The translations under genes were made by a program, and so were the position numbers. A stretch of 64,000 bases of DNA. It comes from Candidatus Aenigmatarchaeota archaeon (GTDB lineage Archaea > Aenigmatarchaeota > Aenigmatarchaeia > CG10238-14 > SCSR01). Positions 1 to 8,375 of the stretch are shown here, one piece after another. Position 1 is the stretch's first letter. Each line of letters starts with the position of its first letter. The stretch is from positions 1 through 64,000 of the forward strand of contig JACPAE010000003.1 of assembly GCA_016181005.1 (NCBI GenBank). Reading direction: 5' to 3'. The notes under the pieces were generated by a model that did no database searches, was not told the origin of the DNA, and saw only the letters and a list, made by a program, of their open reading frames with translations.

Positions 1-78
1 GCCTAAACCTAGGTACACCAAAACTGCCCCGATGCCTATCCCTATTATGCTAAGAACTACAAACCATCCGCTCGTCAT
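1..78 (-). CDS. N-terminus of a membrane protein, cut by the window edge
   Basis: An ATG on the minus strand at 78 opens a frame that stays open to base 1, giving 26 residues that start MTSGWFVVLS and are almost wholly hydrophobic. This reads as an N-terminal membrane segment or uncleaved signal anchor. It lies 18 bases beyond the sufB stop on the same strand, so it may be the last gene of the suf transcript. The family cannot be named from this fragment. Confidence 0.5.
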   Translation of the reverse strand, partial: MTSGWFVVLSIIGIGIGAVLVYLGLG

Positions 79-96
79 CAAATCACCAATTCATAA

Positions 97-1503
97 TTAC
101 CCAACTGCACCTGTCATCTCCAATTGTATCAGCCTGTTGAACTCGACCGCATACTCGAGAGGCAGTTCTTTCACAAAAGTTTCAAAGAACCCGTTGACTA
201 TCATTGCTACTGCCTCGTCTTCACTTAGCCCGCGGGACATTAAGTAGAACAACTGGTCTTCACCGACTTTGCCAACAGTCGCCTCATGGCCGACATTCAC
301 CCTGTTTTCATCAATGTCAAGCTGCGGTATTGTCCCTGAATTAGACTTTTCATCAAGAATAAGAGCATCGCACCTTGTATGTGATTTGGAATTGATTGCG
401 CCTGGAAATATTTTTACAAATCCCCTGAAGTTAGTTCTGCCGCCATCTTTGCTGACTGATTTGTTAACTATCTTTGATGAAGTGTCTGGTGCCATGTGAA
501 TAGCTTTTGCACCAGCATCTAGATTCTGTCCTTTACCAGCAAAGGCAATCGATAAAATTTCTGCTCTTGATCCTCTACCTACAAGATATATAGACGGATA
601 TTTCATCGTTGCCTTGCTCCCGATATTTGCATCAAGCCATTCGACAAAAGCATTTTCATATGCTCGTGCTCTTTTTGTAACAAGATTGTAGACGTTTGTT
701 GACCAGTTCTGGAGTGTTGTGTATCTAACATGCGATCCTGGTAGAGCAACTATTTCAACTACAGCTGCATGCAGAGCATCTGCTTGATAAGTTGCGGCAG
801 TGCAACCTTCGATATAATGACATTTGGAATTCGGTTCCGCAATTATCAGAGTCCGCTCAAACTGTCCCATGTTTTCTGAATTAATTCTGAAATAAGCTTG
901 CAACGGAGTTTTAACTTCAACACCTTCGGGTATGTAAACAAAACTTCCCCCACTCCACACGCATGAATTCAGTGCGGCGAACTTGTTGTCATTTGGTGGT
1001 ATAATTGTTCCGAAATATTTTTTGACAATTTCAGGATATTCTCTCATGCCTGTATCCATGTCAGTAAAGATAACACCTTGTTTTTCTAGATCCTCTTTCA
1101 GTTTGTGATACACCACCTCCGAGTCATATTGTGAACCTACGCCAGCCAAGAATTTCCTTTCAGCTTCAGGTATCCCCAATTTTTCAAAGGTTCTCCTTAT
1201 ACCTTCTGGCAAATCTTCCCATGACTTTGCCTGTTTTTCTGTGGGTTTTATGTAGTAAACAATCTCATCAAAATTCAAACTAGACAAATCAGGACCCCAT
1301 GTAGGTAAAGGTCTTTTCTGGAAGAATTCCAAGGCCTTTAGTCTAAAATCCAGCATCCATTTCGGCTCGTTCTTTATCTTGGATATTTCCTCGACAATTT
1401 CCCTCGACAATCCTTTCTTAGTCCTGTAGACAGACTCGTCCGGCTCCCTAAAGCCGTATCTTGAATAGTCTTTTTCACTAACCAAAGGTTGTGCATTAGC
1501 CAT
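97..1503 (-). CDS. sufB: Fe-S cluster assembly scaffold SufB
   Basis: SufB forms the scaffold on which the SUF system builds Fe-S clusters, in complex with the SufC ATPase in the cytoplasm. The 468-residue length and the C-terminal beta-helix core fit the family, including the stretch with RGFVKIFPGA and SKSHTRCDALILDEKS and the tail containing GHEATVGKVGEDQLFYLMSRGLSEDEA. The start overlaps the end of sufC by 8 bases, indicating translational coupling. No SufD paralogue lies in the window, so the complex may be SufB2C2, as proposed for minimal archaeal SUF systems. The product is clear; the homodimer arrangement is inference. Confidence 0.95.
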   Translation of the reverse strand: MANAQPLVSEKDYSRYGFREPDESVYRTKKGLSREIVEEISKIKNEPKWMLDFRLKALEFFQKRPLPTWGPDLSSLNFDEIVYYIKPTEKQAKSWEDLPEGIRRTFEKLGIPEAERKFLAGVGSQYDSEVVYHKLKEDLEKQGVIFTDMDTGMREYPEIVKKYFGTIIPPNDNKFAALNSCVWSGGSFVYIPEGVEVKTPLQAYFRINSENMGQFERTLIIAEPNSKCHYIEGCTAATYQADALHAAVVEIVALPGSHVRYTTLQNWSTNVYNLVTKRARAYENAFVEWLDANIGSKATMKYPSIYLVGRGSRAEILSIAFAGKGQNLDAGAKAIHMAPDTSSKIVNKSVSKDGGRTNFRGFVKIFPGAINSKSHTRCDALILDEKSNSGTIPQLDIDENRVNVGHEATVGKVGEDQLFYLMSRGLSEDEAVAMIVNGFFETFVKELPLEYAVEFNRLIQLEMTGAVG

Positions 1504-2233
1504 TTACAATTCCCTCGTATCCTTTTTCTTCGATCTCTTTCGCCAGCCTGTAATCACCGCTCTTGACAACTTTTCCGTCAATTAAGATGTGAACGAATTC
1601 AGGTTTGACGTAATTTAGAATCCTCTGATAATGTGTGATCAAGAATATCCCAATACCTTCTCTAGCAAGCTTGTTTATACCGCTAGAAACTATCTTTAAA
1701 GAATCCACATCAAGGCCAGAGTCTGTCTCATCCATTATTGCAATCTTTGGTTTCAGTACAGACAGTTGCAGAACCTCTGCACGTTTTTTTTCACCGCCAG
1801 AAAATCCTTCATTCAAATAGCGTGTGATGAAACTTTTATCCATTTTCAACACTTCCAACTTCTCGCTCAGCATTTCGTTAAAATCTACAAAAGAAGAATT
1901 ACCATTATTCAGAGTCTTATAAGTTCTCCATAGGAAATTCTTTAACGTGACTCCAGGAACTTCGACGGGATATTGAAAACCTAAAAACAAACCGAGCTTT
2001 GCTCTTTTGTCAGCCGTTAGTCCAATTATGTTCTCTCCGTCAACTAAAATTTCCCCCTGCTCGACGACATATTTTGGATGCCCCATAAGAACGTAGGACA
2101 AAGTGCTTTTGCCGGAACCGTTCGGTCCCATTAATGCGTGCAATTCACCCTGCCTGATTTTCAGATTAACTCCCTTCAGAATTTTTTTTCCATTAACAGA
2201 CGCATGCAAATTTCTTATTTCCAATTCTGTCAT
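1496..2233 (-). CDS. sufC: Fe-S assembly ATPase SufC
   Basis: SufC is an ABC-type ATPase that drives conformational change in SufB during cluster assembly; it is cytoplasmic, not a transporter. Walker A is GPNGSGKST near residue 36, the signature is SGGEKKR near residue 145, Walker B is IAIMDETDSGLD, and the switch His is in LITHYQR. Its 245 residues match the family. It overlaps the upstream HTH gene by 4 bases and sufB by 8 bases, so all three form one operon read leftwards. Confidence 0.95.
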   Translation of the reverse strand: MTELEIRNLHASVNGKKILKGVNLKIRQGELHALMGPNGSGKSTLSYVLMGHPKYVVEQGEILVDGENIIGLTADKRAKLGLFLGFQYPVEVPGVTLKNFLWRTYKTLNNGNSSFVDFNEMLSEKLEVLKMDKSFITRYLNEGFSGGEKKRAEVLQLSVLKPKIAIMDETDSGLDVDSLKIVSSGINKLAREGIGIFLITHYQRILNYVKPEFVHILIDGKVVKSGDYRLAKEIEEKGYEGIVNG

Positions 2234-2598
2234 TTATCTCCCCTCAAGTTGTAAATTTCCAGCAGACAAACCAAAGGCCCGAGTTCCTTCTGCTTTAACT
2301 CCTTTCTAGTCTCAGAACAAAGATCACATTCAGCATCACCTAATCTCAAGTTGCCAGATGCTATCTCCGCTGTCAGTTTCTTAATCCACTCTGTCAATTG
2401 CTGATTAGATAAAATGGCATTAGCTTTCTTCCCACGAACACCACTTAGGTATTGTGACACAGCCGGCTGTGTTATTCCCAACCGTTCAGCAACTTGCTCT
2501 TGAGTGAATCCGTAGGTTTCTACCAACTCTTTTGTGATTATCGACTTTACTTCAGCTGGTATTGAACTATTGAAAAGCGTCTGGCAGAATGTTTTCAT
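2230..2598 (-). CDS. HTH regulator heading the suf operon, with a Cys-rich tail
   Basis: The 122-residue protein has an Xre-type helix-turn-helix at about residues 32-55 (YGFTQEQVAERLGITQPAVSQYLSG). A C-terminal helical part carries AECDLCSETRKE and a third Cys in LVCLLEI. Its position as first gene of the sufC-sufB operon, with a 4-base overlap to sufC, suggests that it regulates Fe-S assembly. By analogy with SufR and IscR the cysteines could hold an Fe-S cluster, but no homology to those proteins is visible. The DNA-binding assignment is secure; the sensing role is inference. Confidence 0.8.
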   Translation of the reverse strand: MKTFCQTLFNSSIPAEVKSIITKELVETYGFTQEQVAERLGITQPAVSQYLSGVRGKKANAILSNQQLTEWIKKLTAEIASGNLRLGDAECDLCSETRKELKQKELGPLVCLLEIYNLRGDK

Positions 2599-2624
2599 AG
2601 CATCTAGAAACTATTGACATCGAA

Positions 2625-2636
2625 ACTTTATAAGTA
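2625..2636 (-). promoter_or_regulatory. TATA box of the suf operon
   Basis: Read on the minus strand the sequence is ATACTTATAAAGT, a good archaeal TATA element about 30 bases before the HTH start codon. It places the transcript start only a few bases before the ATG. Confidence 0.5.
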
Positions 2637-2654
2637 TAACGCAGTTATAGAAAT

Positions 2655-2927
2655 TTAATCAAGCGATATGGCGCCGCCTGGAGTGGGTTCGGGTTTGGGG
2701 AAGTATGGTGTAGGGTCAACTTTTGGCTGTTGCGTAGGTGTGGCTCTTGGCTGTTGCGTGGGCTCCGCTTTACCGCCGTACGATAATGATGACCTAACTT
2801 CATGCGTTGGCCTAACCTCGTTTTGTTGGCAAGCCAAAAGTGTACCGATTAAGAGAGATGACATTAAATAATAACTTCCCCTCTCTTTCAAATCCCTAAT
2901 TACACCCGAAACATAAGGTATGCGCAT
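2655..2927 (-). CDS. Small Pro-rich predicted lipoprotein
   Basis: ATG at 2927 is chosen over the TTG at 2933 because a TATA-like TTAAATAA lies about 26 bases upstream, as for leaderless genes here. The 90-residue protein has a hydrophobic leader ending LIGTLLAC, a lipobox-like site. A low-complexity tail repeats TQQP..TPTQQP and ends PEPTPGG. It is probably a short surface peptide tethered by a lipid-modified Cys. No family is recognised. Confidence 0.55.
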   Translation of the reverse strand: MRIPYVSGVIRDLKERGSYYLMSSLLIGTLLACQQNEVRPTHEVRSSLSYGGKAEPTQQPRATPTQQPKVDPTPYFPKPEPTPGGAISLD

Positions 2928-2982
2928 TATCAATATTCGTGGCAGTTAATTATTTAAGCTTTAGCTAGTCGGTTGCTAATTA

Positions 2983-3010
2983 AACGAAAAACTTCTTCTT
3001 CCTTGAAGAA
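2983..3010 (-). terminator. Possible terminator after the cupredoxin gene
   Basis: On the minus strand TTCTTC-AAG-GAAGAA forms a hairpin followed within a few bases by TTTTT. It lies about 40 bases beyond the stop of the cupredoxin gene. Archaeal termination mostly needs only the T-run, so the hairpin may be incidental. Confidence 0.3.
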
Positions 3011-3051
3011 ATTAATTACTTGATTAAGAATATAAACATTAAACCAAAATT

Positions 3052-3441
3052 TTATTGCACATCGACGCAACCCTTTAAATTAGGATTGAGATGATCGTGG
3101 TAGCACCAGCTACCTTTCTGGAAGAATGCGAACGAATAATTTTCGCCTTGTTTCAATCCCTTGCATGCATCGAACTTGCTTCCTATACATCCACCTTTTT
3201 CTGGATAAACATTATGTGCTGGATGTATGTCGCTAGCTGGCCAATGCGACGATGCGTCTTTATTAACAAATACCACTGTATCACCGGCTTTGATGCTCGG
3301 TTGTTTTGGTGAAAATCCAGCTGAAGTCATATCAACCTGGTACTCTTTCCCAGTAGGGGTGCCGCTAGTTGAAGATTTAGAAGTGCATCCTGCAAGAACT
3401 ACAAGAAAAATCAAAGGCAGTGTTGGGACCAGTTTATTCAT
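3052..3441 (-). CDS. Cupredoxin-like (plastocyanin-type) lipoprotein
   Basis: The leader ends VVLAGCTSK, a lipobox, so the protein should be anchored outside the membrane. After a Ser/Thr linker a single cupredoxin domain spans about residues 35-129 with the hallmark AGDTVVFVNKD strand. Likely type-1 copper ligands are the His in SSHWPASD and the Cys and His in GSWCYHDH. The usual axial Met near the end is not obvious, as GCVDVQ follows. Such proteins carry single electrons. A second lipoprotein of similar plan follows upstream, so the two may work together, but no redox partner is next to them. Confidence 0.8.
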   Translation of the reverse strand: MNKLVPTLPLIFLVVLAGCTSKSSTSGTPTGKEYQVDMTSAGFSPKQPSIKAGDTVVFVNKDASSHWPASDIHPAHNVYPEKGGCIGSKFDACKGLKQGENYSFAFFQKGSWCYHDHLNPNLKGCVDVQ

Positions 3442-3473
3442 AAACTTTAATTAGATAACCCATTTTATAAAGT

Positions 3474-3977
3474 TTAGGGTACTATTACCTGCATACTATC
3501 TTTAGCTACATTGCTAACAGGCCAATAAGAAGTTATCGCACATGTACTGAGAGCTGTAAACTGAACTTTAATGGAATCGCCTGGTTTGACACTAGGTGTG
3601 GATTGTCCGCATCCTCTGAAATCAAGACCTCCATAATACACTCCTTGTGAGCGCACTTGGTAGGTTATTGACACGAAATCGCCGCTACTGACAGAAATTG
3701 ATGAGATGTCTTTGTTGTCAATGTAGAACCCAGAATCGTCGGCTTCTATTGTGAACTCTCTGATTGCTGGCGGGGCTGGTGTTTCCTCCTGCTGCACAAC
3801 CTCTCCTTGCAAAGTTCCTTCTCCGACTGGCTGTGTTTCTAATGGAGTTTCCGGGGGCGCTTGTGCCTCCTGCAGCCCCTCCGCAGGCTGCATAGTTTCT
3901 TGCCCAGTGTCAACTTGCGCTGCACATCCAGCCAGAAAAATGGCGAGTATTATTGGCATGGTTTTCAACAATCGCAT
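3474..3977 (-). CDS. Lipoprotein with cupredoxin-like fold lacking copper ligands
   Basis: The leader MRLLKTMPIILAIFLAGCAAQ has a clean lipobox. A Pro/Glu/Gln-rich linker runs to about residue 70. The rest (FTIEADDSGFYID, SGDFVSITYQV, VKPGDSIKVQFTAL) has the spacing of a cupredoxin-like beta sandwich but no His, so it probably does not bind copper in the usual way. Two Cys in the domain (RGCGQ and STCAIT) could form a disulfide. It lies upstream of the true cupredoxin on the same strand with a 32-base gap. Confidence 0.6.
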   Translation of the reverse strand: MRLLKTMPIILAIFLAGCAAQVDTGQETMQPAEGLQEAQAPPETPLETQPVGEGTLQGEVVQQEETPAPPAIREFTIEADDSGFYIDNKDISSISVSSGDFVSITYQVRSQGVYYGGLDFRGCGQSTPSVKPGDSIKVQFTALSTCAITSYWPVSNVAKDSMQVIVP

Positions 3978-3992
3978 AACTATATCTGCTGC

Positions 3993-4006
3993 ATTTAAAT
4001 TTAAAA
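3993..4006. promoter_or_regulatory. Shared TATA element between lipoprotein and rfcS
   Basis: ATTTAAATTTAAAA lies midway in a 50-base divergent gap, about 20-30 bases from each start codon. It could serve rfcS to the right and the lipoprotein to the left. Confidence 0.45.
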
Positions 4007-4027
4007 GTCAGATGTCATAGGATAAGT

Positions 4028-4987
4028 ATGGAATTCCAAGTGTGGGCGGAAAAATACCGTCCGTCGAAATTGTCCGAAGTGATCAACCAAAGTCATGCCA
4101 TTGAGAGGATAAAGGCGTTTGTCAAAGACAAGAACATTCCTCACATGCTGTTCTCTGGACATGCAGGAACTGGGAAAACTACAACTGCACTGGCTATAGC
4201 CAAGGAATTATACGGGGTTACCTGGAGACAGAATGTTCTGGAGTTAAATGCTTCGGATGAAAGGGGCATTGATGTTATACGCGGGAAGGTTAAAGATTTC
4301 GCACGAATGAAACCATTGGGGGATGTGCCGTGGAAAATAGTAATTCTGGACGAGGCAGATGCATTGACTCAGGAAGCCCAGCAGGCTCTAAGGAGGACTA
4401 TGGAGAATTATACAAATGTCACAAGGTTTGTATTGCTTTGCAACTATTCATCTAAAATTATCGAGCCTGTCCAATCAAGGTGTGCGGTGTTCAGATTCAA
4501 AGTTTTGGACGACGCTGATATCAAAAAGTACGTGGAAAGAGTTGTTGAGGGGGAAAAATTGAAAATTGATGCCAAGGCTATTGATGCCGCTGTTTATTTG
4601 GCAGAAGGTGACTTGAGAAAAGTTGCGAACATTTTGCAGGCGTCTGCCGCAACGAAGGAGAAGATTACGGAAGACGTTGTTTATGATATCGCAAGCAAGG
4701 CCAAGCCTACGGACGTGAAGGATATGCTTTCATTGGCATTGAAGGGAAAGTTTATTGATGCAAGGAAGAAGCTGCAGGATTTGGTTTTGCGACAAGGCTT
4801 GTCGGGAAGCGATGTGATTTCTGAAATACATCGACAGATTTACTCATTAGATGGCATGAATGAAAGTGTTAAAGTCCAGTTGATAGAAAAATGTGGCGAA
4901 TACGAATTTAGAATTAGTGAAGGTGGAAATGAATTGATTCAATTGGAAGCTCTCCTGGCAAGTTTCTTGCAGCACTCGAAGAAATGA
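4028..4987 (+). CDS. rfcS: Replication factor C small subunit
   Basis: RfcS forms the bulk of the clamp loader that opens PCNA around primed DNA. The 319-residue protein starts WAEKYRPSKLSEV. It has Walker A GHAGTGKTT, Walker B ILDEAD, the SRC arginine finger in QSRCAVF, and the helical C-terminal collar. The length fits the archaeal family and there is no intein. rfcL follows after 4 bases, so the two subunits are co-expressed. Confidence 0.96.
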   Translation: MEFQVWAEKYRPSKLSEVINQSHAIERIKAFVKDKNIPHMLFSGHAGTGKTTTALAIAKELYGVTWRQNVLELNASDERGIDVIRGKVKDFARMKPLGDVPWKIVILDEADALTQEAQQALRRTMENYTNVTRFVLLCNYSSKIIEPVQSRCAVFRFKVLDDADIKKYVERVVEGEKLKIDAKAIDAAVYLAEGDLRKVANILQASAATKEKITEDVVYDIASKAKPTDVKDMLSLALKGKFIDARKKLQDLVLRQGLSGSDVISEIHRQIYSLDGMNESVKVQLIEKCGEYEFRISEGGNELIQLEALLASFLQHSKK

Positions 4988-4991
4988 TTCC

Positions 4992-6107
4992 ATGTGGGTT
5001 CAAAAATACAAGCCGAAAAACTTGGAAGAATATGTAGGCCAGAAGCAATCTGTAGAAAAGTTTCTTAGATGGATAAAGGAGTGGAAGCAGAGTAAATCTC
5101 TTTTGTTCCACGGACCACCCGGAACCGGAAAGACTTCTCTGGTAGAAACATTCGCGAAGGTCAACAATTATGAATTTATAGAAATGAACGCGTCGGACTT
5201 TCGTGGCGGGAAACAGATAGACGAAATTCTTGGGCAGTCCATGAAGCAAGCCTCTCTCTTCGGAAGGAAAAAAATATTTTTGATTGATGAGATTGACGGT
5301 TTGGCCGGCAGGGCGGACATGGGAGGCGTTGGCGCGATAATAAAAATAATCAAAGGATCCAAATTCCCCGTTGTGCTTACCTGCAACAATCCGTACGACC
5401 GGAAACTACGAACGTTGCGGGAATATTGCGAGCTTGTTGAATTCAGAAAATTCACAGTCTTTGATATTGAGAGGCGGTTAAAGCAGATACTTGAAACTGA
5501 AGAAATTAAAATGAGCAAGGAAATTCTTAGGCAAATGTCAAAAAGGTCAGAAGGCGATTTGCGATCTGCGATAATGGATTCCGAATTAATTGCGCATGGC
5601 AAAAAGGAAGTTAAACAGGAAGATATTGATACTATTGGTCATCGCGATAGGGAGCAAAATATTTTCAATGCACTCATGATGCTTTTCAAGACAAAATCTG
5701 CGCTTGCGGCAAAGCTTTCGATTAATAATGTTGATAAAGACCCGGAGGAAATTTTCTGGTGGATAGAGAACAATATAACGAACGAGTACGAGACTCCGGA
5801 AGAGATTGCAAAGGCATACGAAATGCTCAGCAGGGCCGATATGTTCAGGCAGAGGATCAAGTCGAGGCAGAACTGGAAGTTTCTTGCATATATGATTGAC
5901 TTGATGACGGCCGGGGTGTCTGCAAGCAAGAAGGAAACCTACAAAAAATTCACTCGCTATCAATACCCGAGCAATTTGATTGTACTGGGTGGGAGCAAGT
6001 TTGAAAGGAAGGATGAAAAGGAGAAATTGTTAAAGCTGACGAAGGAACTTCATTGCTCAACGAGGAAAATCAGGAAAGAATTCCTACCGTTCTTCAAGCT
6101 GATTTAG
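4992..6107 (+). CDS. rfcL: Replication factor C large subunit
   Basis: RfcL is the single large subunit of the archaeal clamp loader. It starts MWVQKYKPKNLEEYVGQ and has Walker A HGPPGTGKTS, Walker B LIDEIDG and the sensor stretch TCNN. At 371 residues it is short, because most homologues carry a charged C-terminal extension ending in a PCNA-binding motif. Here it ends KEFLPFFKLI, which only loosely resembles a PIP box. It overlaps the convergent lipoprotein gene by 4 bases. Confidence 0.95.
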   Translation: MWVQKYKPKNLEEYVGQKQSVEKFLRWIKEWKQSKSLLFHGPPGTGKTSLVETFAKVNNYEFIEMNASDFRGGKQIDEILGQSMKQASLFGRKKIFLIDEIDGLAGRADMGGVGAIIKIIKGSKFPVVLTCNNPYDRKLRTLREYCELVEFRKFTVFDIERRLKQILETEEIKMSKEILRQMSKRSEGDLRSAIMDSELIAHGKKEVKQEDIDTIGHRDREQNIFNALMMLFKTKSALAAKLSINNVDKDPEEIFWWIENNITNEYETPEEIAKAYEMLSRADMFRQRIKSRQNWKFLAYMIDLMTAGVSASKKETYKKFTRYQYPSNLIVLGGSKFERKDEKEKLLKLTKELHCSTRKIRKEFLPFFKLI

Positions 6108-7513
6108 TTTTTCTTTTTGAAAAAGTCTTGTATTGCTTCTCTTGCTGCTTGCGTTGTATCTTGCCATATATCTGTAGCTCTTTCCGCACCCTTTTTAAGT
6201 GCTTCACTTCCACTTCTTTCAGCCTCCTGCCGCAATCTCTCAGCCTCTTTTTGCCACTCTTTTGATGCGTCTTGGGCAGCATCTCTGGTTTTTTGTCCAG
6301 CTTCCTTCGTCCCTTGCTGAATAGTTTCATTTACTTTTTGTCGCAATGTTTGTTTTACATCTTCTGGTTTGGACTCTCTTACCCTGACGGTAGCACTCTC
6401 CGCGCCACTTTTACCGTAATAATACAAATCGTAAACTATTTCAAAAACGCCTTCTCTAGTGGCTTCATCTCTAGCTGTTGCAAAAGCGTAGCGCTGTGCG
6501 GTCAACGGATCCTGATGAACGGCTCTGGCACCAAAGACTGCCGTATAAACAATTAGCGCCTTCAATCTCGGATCAATATTAGCCTGCTCTTTAGTGCCAA
6601 AACTTGTTTCTTTTTTAAACTCCCTGTAGCTGTCAACAGCATCTCTGAATTCCACCATTTCCTTCTCTTCTACACTAAACAGGTATGTTTTGTCATAAAT
6701 CAAATCCAGTGCAGCAGATAATTCGGCAGGGTTGTTTGTTCCCATTATACGGTGCAATTCTTCTATTGTGTAGGGATTTCCCTGCAGACTTCTTGAAAGA
6801 ATGTCGTCCTTCTTAAGCTCTGTCGATTCGAACAAGTTTACAGCTCTGACACCGACATCGTTGCCGTACAACTGCGCTACCGCTTCTTCCCCAGACAGCT
6901 TTGGCTGTCTAACTTGTGTTTGTGAATACACGACAAAGTCGTTATCGGCTATTGTCGTTATGGTTTCTCCTTCCCGGTAACCAGTGACAGGATAGTTAAT
7001 AGTGCTTCTACCTTTGACGCCTTCAGGATAACGTCGTGTCTCGCCTGATTTTGGTTTTGTGACTTGCAATGAATTACCAGCTTTCAATTGTCTTTCTATA
7101 TGTGAACGGTCTTGGGCGGTGAAGAATAGAATCGCTAAATCATACGTTTTTGTTTCATCGTAGACTGTTACACGAACCCTGTCGTTATCAACTCTTATCG
7201 AGTTGTGGTATATCCCCAAGTCTTGGGCGTAAGGTGTCATCTGCATAGCTGGAGTAGCTTGAGCGAGCGTTGTTTGCTTTGCTCTTTGCAGGTATCTAAA
7301 AGCTTCTATAGTTTTCGCGTCAGATTCAGTCATCCTATAACTCATGTAATCGTTCACCGACGATTCTTGCATTCTCACTGTGGGAGTTGGATTAGATTGT
7401 GAAATTGTATATGGTGTTGGAGATGGTGCGGTTGTAGGAGACTGCTGACCATTACAAGCTACAGCAAAAAGCATAGCTGCCAATAAATTTAATGTATTTC
7501 CCGCTTTTTTCAT
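6104..7513 (-). CDS. Large lipoprotein with LEA-like amphipathic C-terminus
   Basis: The leader ends LFAVACNGQ, a plausible lipobox, followed by a Ser/Thr/Pro linker (TTAPSPTPY). Residues of about 60-390 are mixed alpha/beta with no family recognised. The last 75 residues form Ala/Lys/Glu-rich amphipathic helices (KTRDAAQDASKEW, KKGAERATDIWQ) that resemble LEA or apolipoprotein-like repeats. These could lie on membranes or protect proteins on drying; that is inference. The start is supported by TATA-like sequence about 25 bases upstream in the divergent gap. Confidence 0.65.
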   Translation of the reverse strand: MKKAGNTLNLLAAMLFAVACNGQQSPTTAPSPTPYTISQSNPTPTVRMQESSVNDYMSYRMTESDAKTIEAFRYLQRAKQTTLAQATPAMQMTPYAQDLGIYHNSIRVDNDRVRVTVYDETKTYDLAILFFTAQDRSHIERQLKAGNSLQVTKPKSGETRRYPEGVKGRSTINYPVTGYREGETITTIADNDFVVYSQTQVRQPKLSGEEAVAQLYGNDVGVRAVNLFESTELKKDDILSRSLQGNPYTIEELHRIMGTNNPAELSAALDLIYDKTYLFSVEEKEMVEFRDAVDSYREFKKETSFGTKEQANIDPRLKALIVYTAVFGARAVHQDPLTAQRYAFATARDEATREGVFEIVYDLYYYGKSGAESATVRVRESKPEDVKQTLRQKVNETIQQGTKEAGQKTRDAAQDASKEWQKEAERLRQEAERSGSEALKKGAERATDIWQDTTQAAREAIQDFFKKKN

Positions 7514-7520
7514 AAATAAT

Positions 7521-7538
7521 AATTTAAATGCTTAAATA
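7521..7538. promoter_or_regulatory. Bidirectional AT-rich promoter
   Basis: AATTTAAATGCTTAAATA sits between two divergent lipoprotein genes. On the plus strand its TTAAATA lies about 26 bases before the ATG at 7561, which argues for that start over the upstream ATG at 7540. On the minus strand TTTAAG/ATTTAAAT precedes the ATG at 7513. Confidence 0.5.
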
Positions 7539-7560
7539 AATGTTCAGACATCCATTCATT

Positions 7561-8223
7561 ATGGACTATCGCGGGATAACTAGAAACTACAAGAATTTTG
7601 GTTTGGGTATATTGGCATTGTTTTTGGGTCTGGCCTGCTCTTCTTCTCCACAGGCAAACTTGGAGGCGACTATTCAGGCACGAGTGCAGGCAACCGTTTC
7701 CGCACAAAAGACGTCCTCCCCAACGCCGACGAACACACCTGTAGCCATGAATACACCTACTCAAACCCCTGTGCCGCGGTTCACACCGACATCTACACTC
7801 CAGTTCACGAATGTATTCTCATACTGCCGAGATGTCAAAACCATAGATGAGCCGGCTGCAGACAAAAGATGGGCAGGTCCAAGGGTCCCGTACGAAGTGG
7901 AAGCACGAATGCGCCAGATATACGGTAGAGAATACATAGATATTGGCACTGTTTGGAGATGCTCTGGAGGGGATGTATTTGCATGCAATATTGGAAGCAA
8001 TCCTGATTCTTGTGACAAAAAGCCGGTGGTAAGCAAGCAGACTATTGATAATATAGTAGCATACTGCAACCGTAATCCGAATGCCGGAATTGTCCCGAGG
8101 TCGGTAACCGGAAACGTTCCTTACACATGGGATTGCAATCAAGGTATGATAGTCGGCGGTCCAAGGGGTCTAGATGCTGATGGCTATGTTATAGCTAGTT
8201 GGTTAGTCGTATCTCCAAGGTAA
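7561..8223 (+). CDS. Predicted lipoprotein with Thr/Pro linker
   Basis: ATG at 7561 fits a leaderless transcript from the TTAAATA box near 7535; the ORF track start at 7540 would sit inside the promoter. The leader LGILALFLGLACSSS has a lipobox. A Thr/Pro linker (SPTPTNTPVAMNTPTQTPVP) is followed by a domain of about 130 residues with six Cys (FSYCRDV, VWRCSGGDVFACNIG, DSCDK, AYCNRN, TWDCNQG), probably disulfide-bonded outside the cell. No family is recognised. Confidence 0.65.
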   Translation: MDYRGITRNYKNFGLGILALFLGLACSSSPQANLEATIQARVQATVSAQKTSSPTPTNTPVAMNTPTQTPVPRFTPTSTLQFTNVFSYCRDVKTIDEPAADKRWAGPRVPYEVEARMRQIYGREYIDIGTVWRCSGGDVFACNIGSNPDSCDKKPVVSKQTIDNIVAYCNRNPNAGIVPRSVTGNVPYTWDCNQGMIVGGPRGLDADGYVIASWLVVSPR

Positions 8224-8340
8224 TTTAGAGAATTGGCGAATCTTTTAGGAATTTCTGCTTCAAAACATCTATAATTTTCTCAATTTCTTTTCTATTCTCT
8301 TTTACAGAATCCGCATCAATCGATTTCCCATAATAGTTTA

Positions 8341-8353
8341 CATGTTTAAATAA
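8341..8353 (+). promoter_or_regulatory. TATA box for the 8376 lipoprotein
   Basis: CATGTTTAAATAA is centred about 27 bases before the ATG at 8376, predicting a leaderless transcript. It also argues against a real minus-strand gene through this stretch. Confidence 0.5.
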
Positions 8354-8375
8354 CTGGGCGACTATCTCTAGATTA

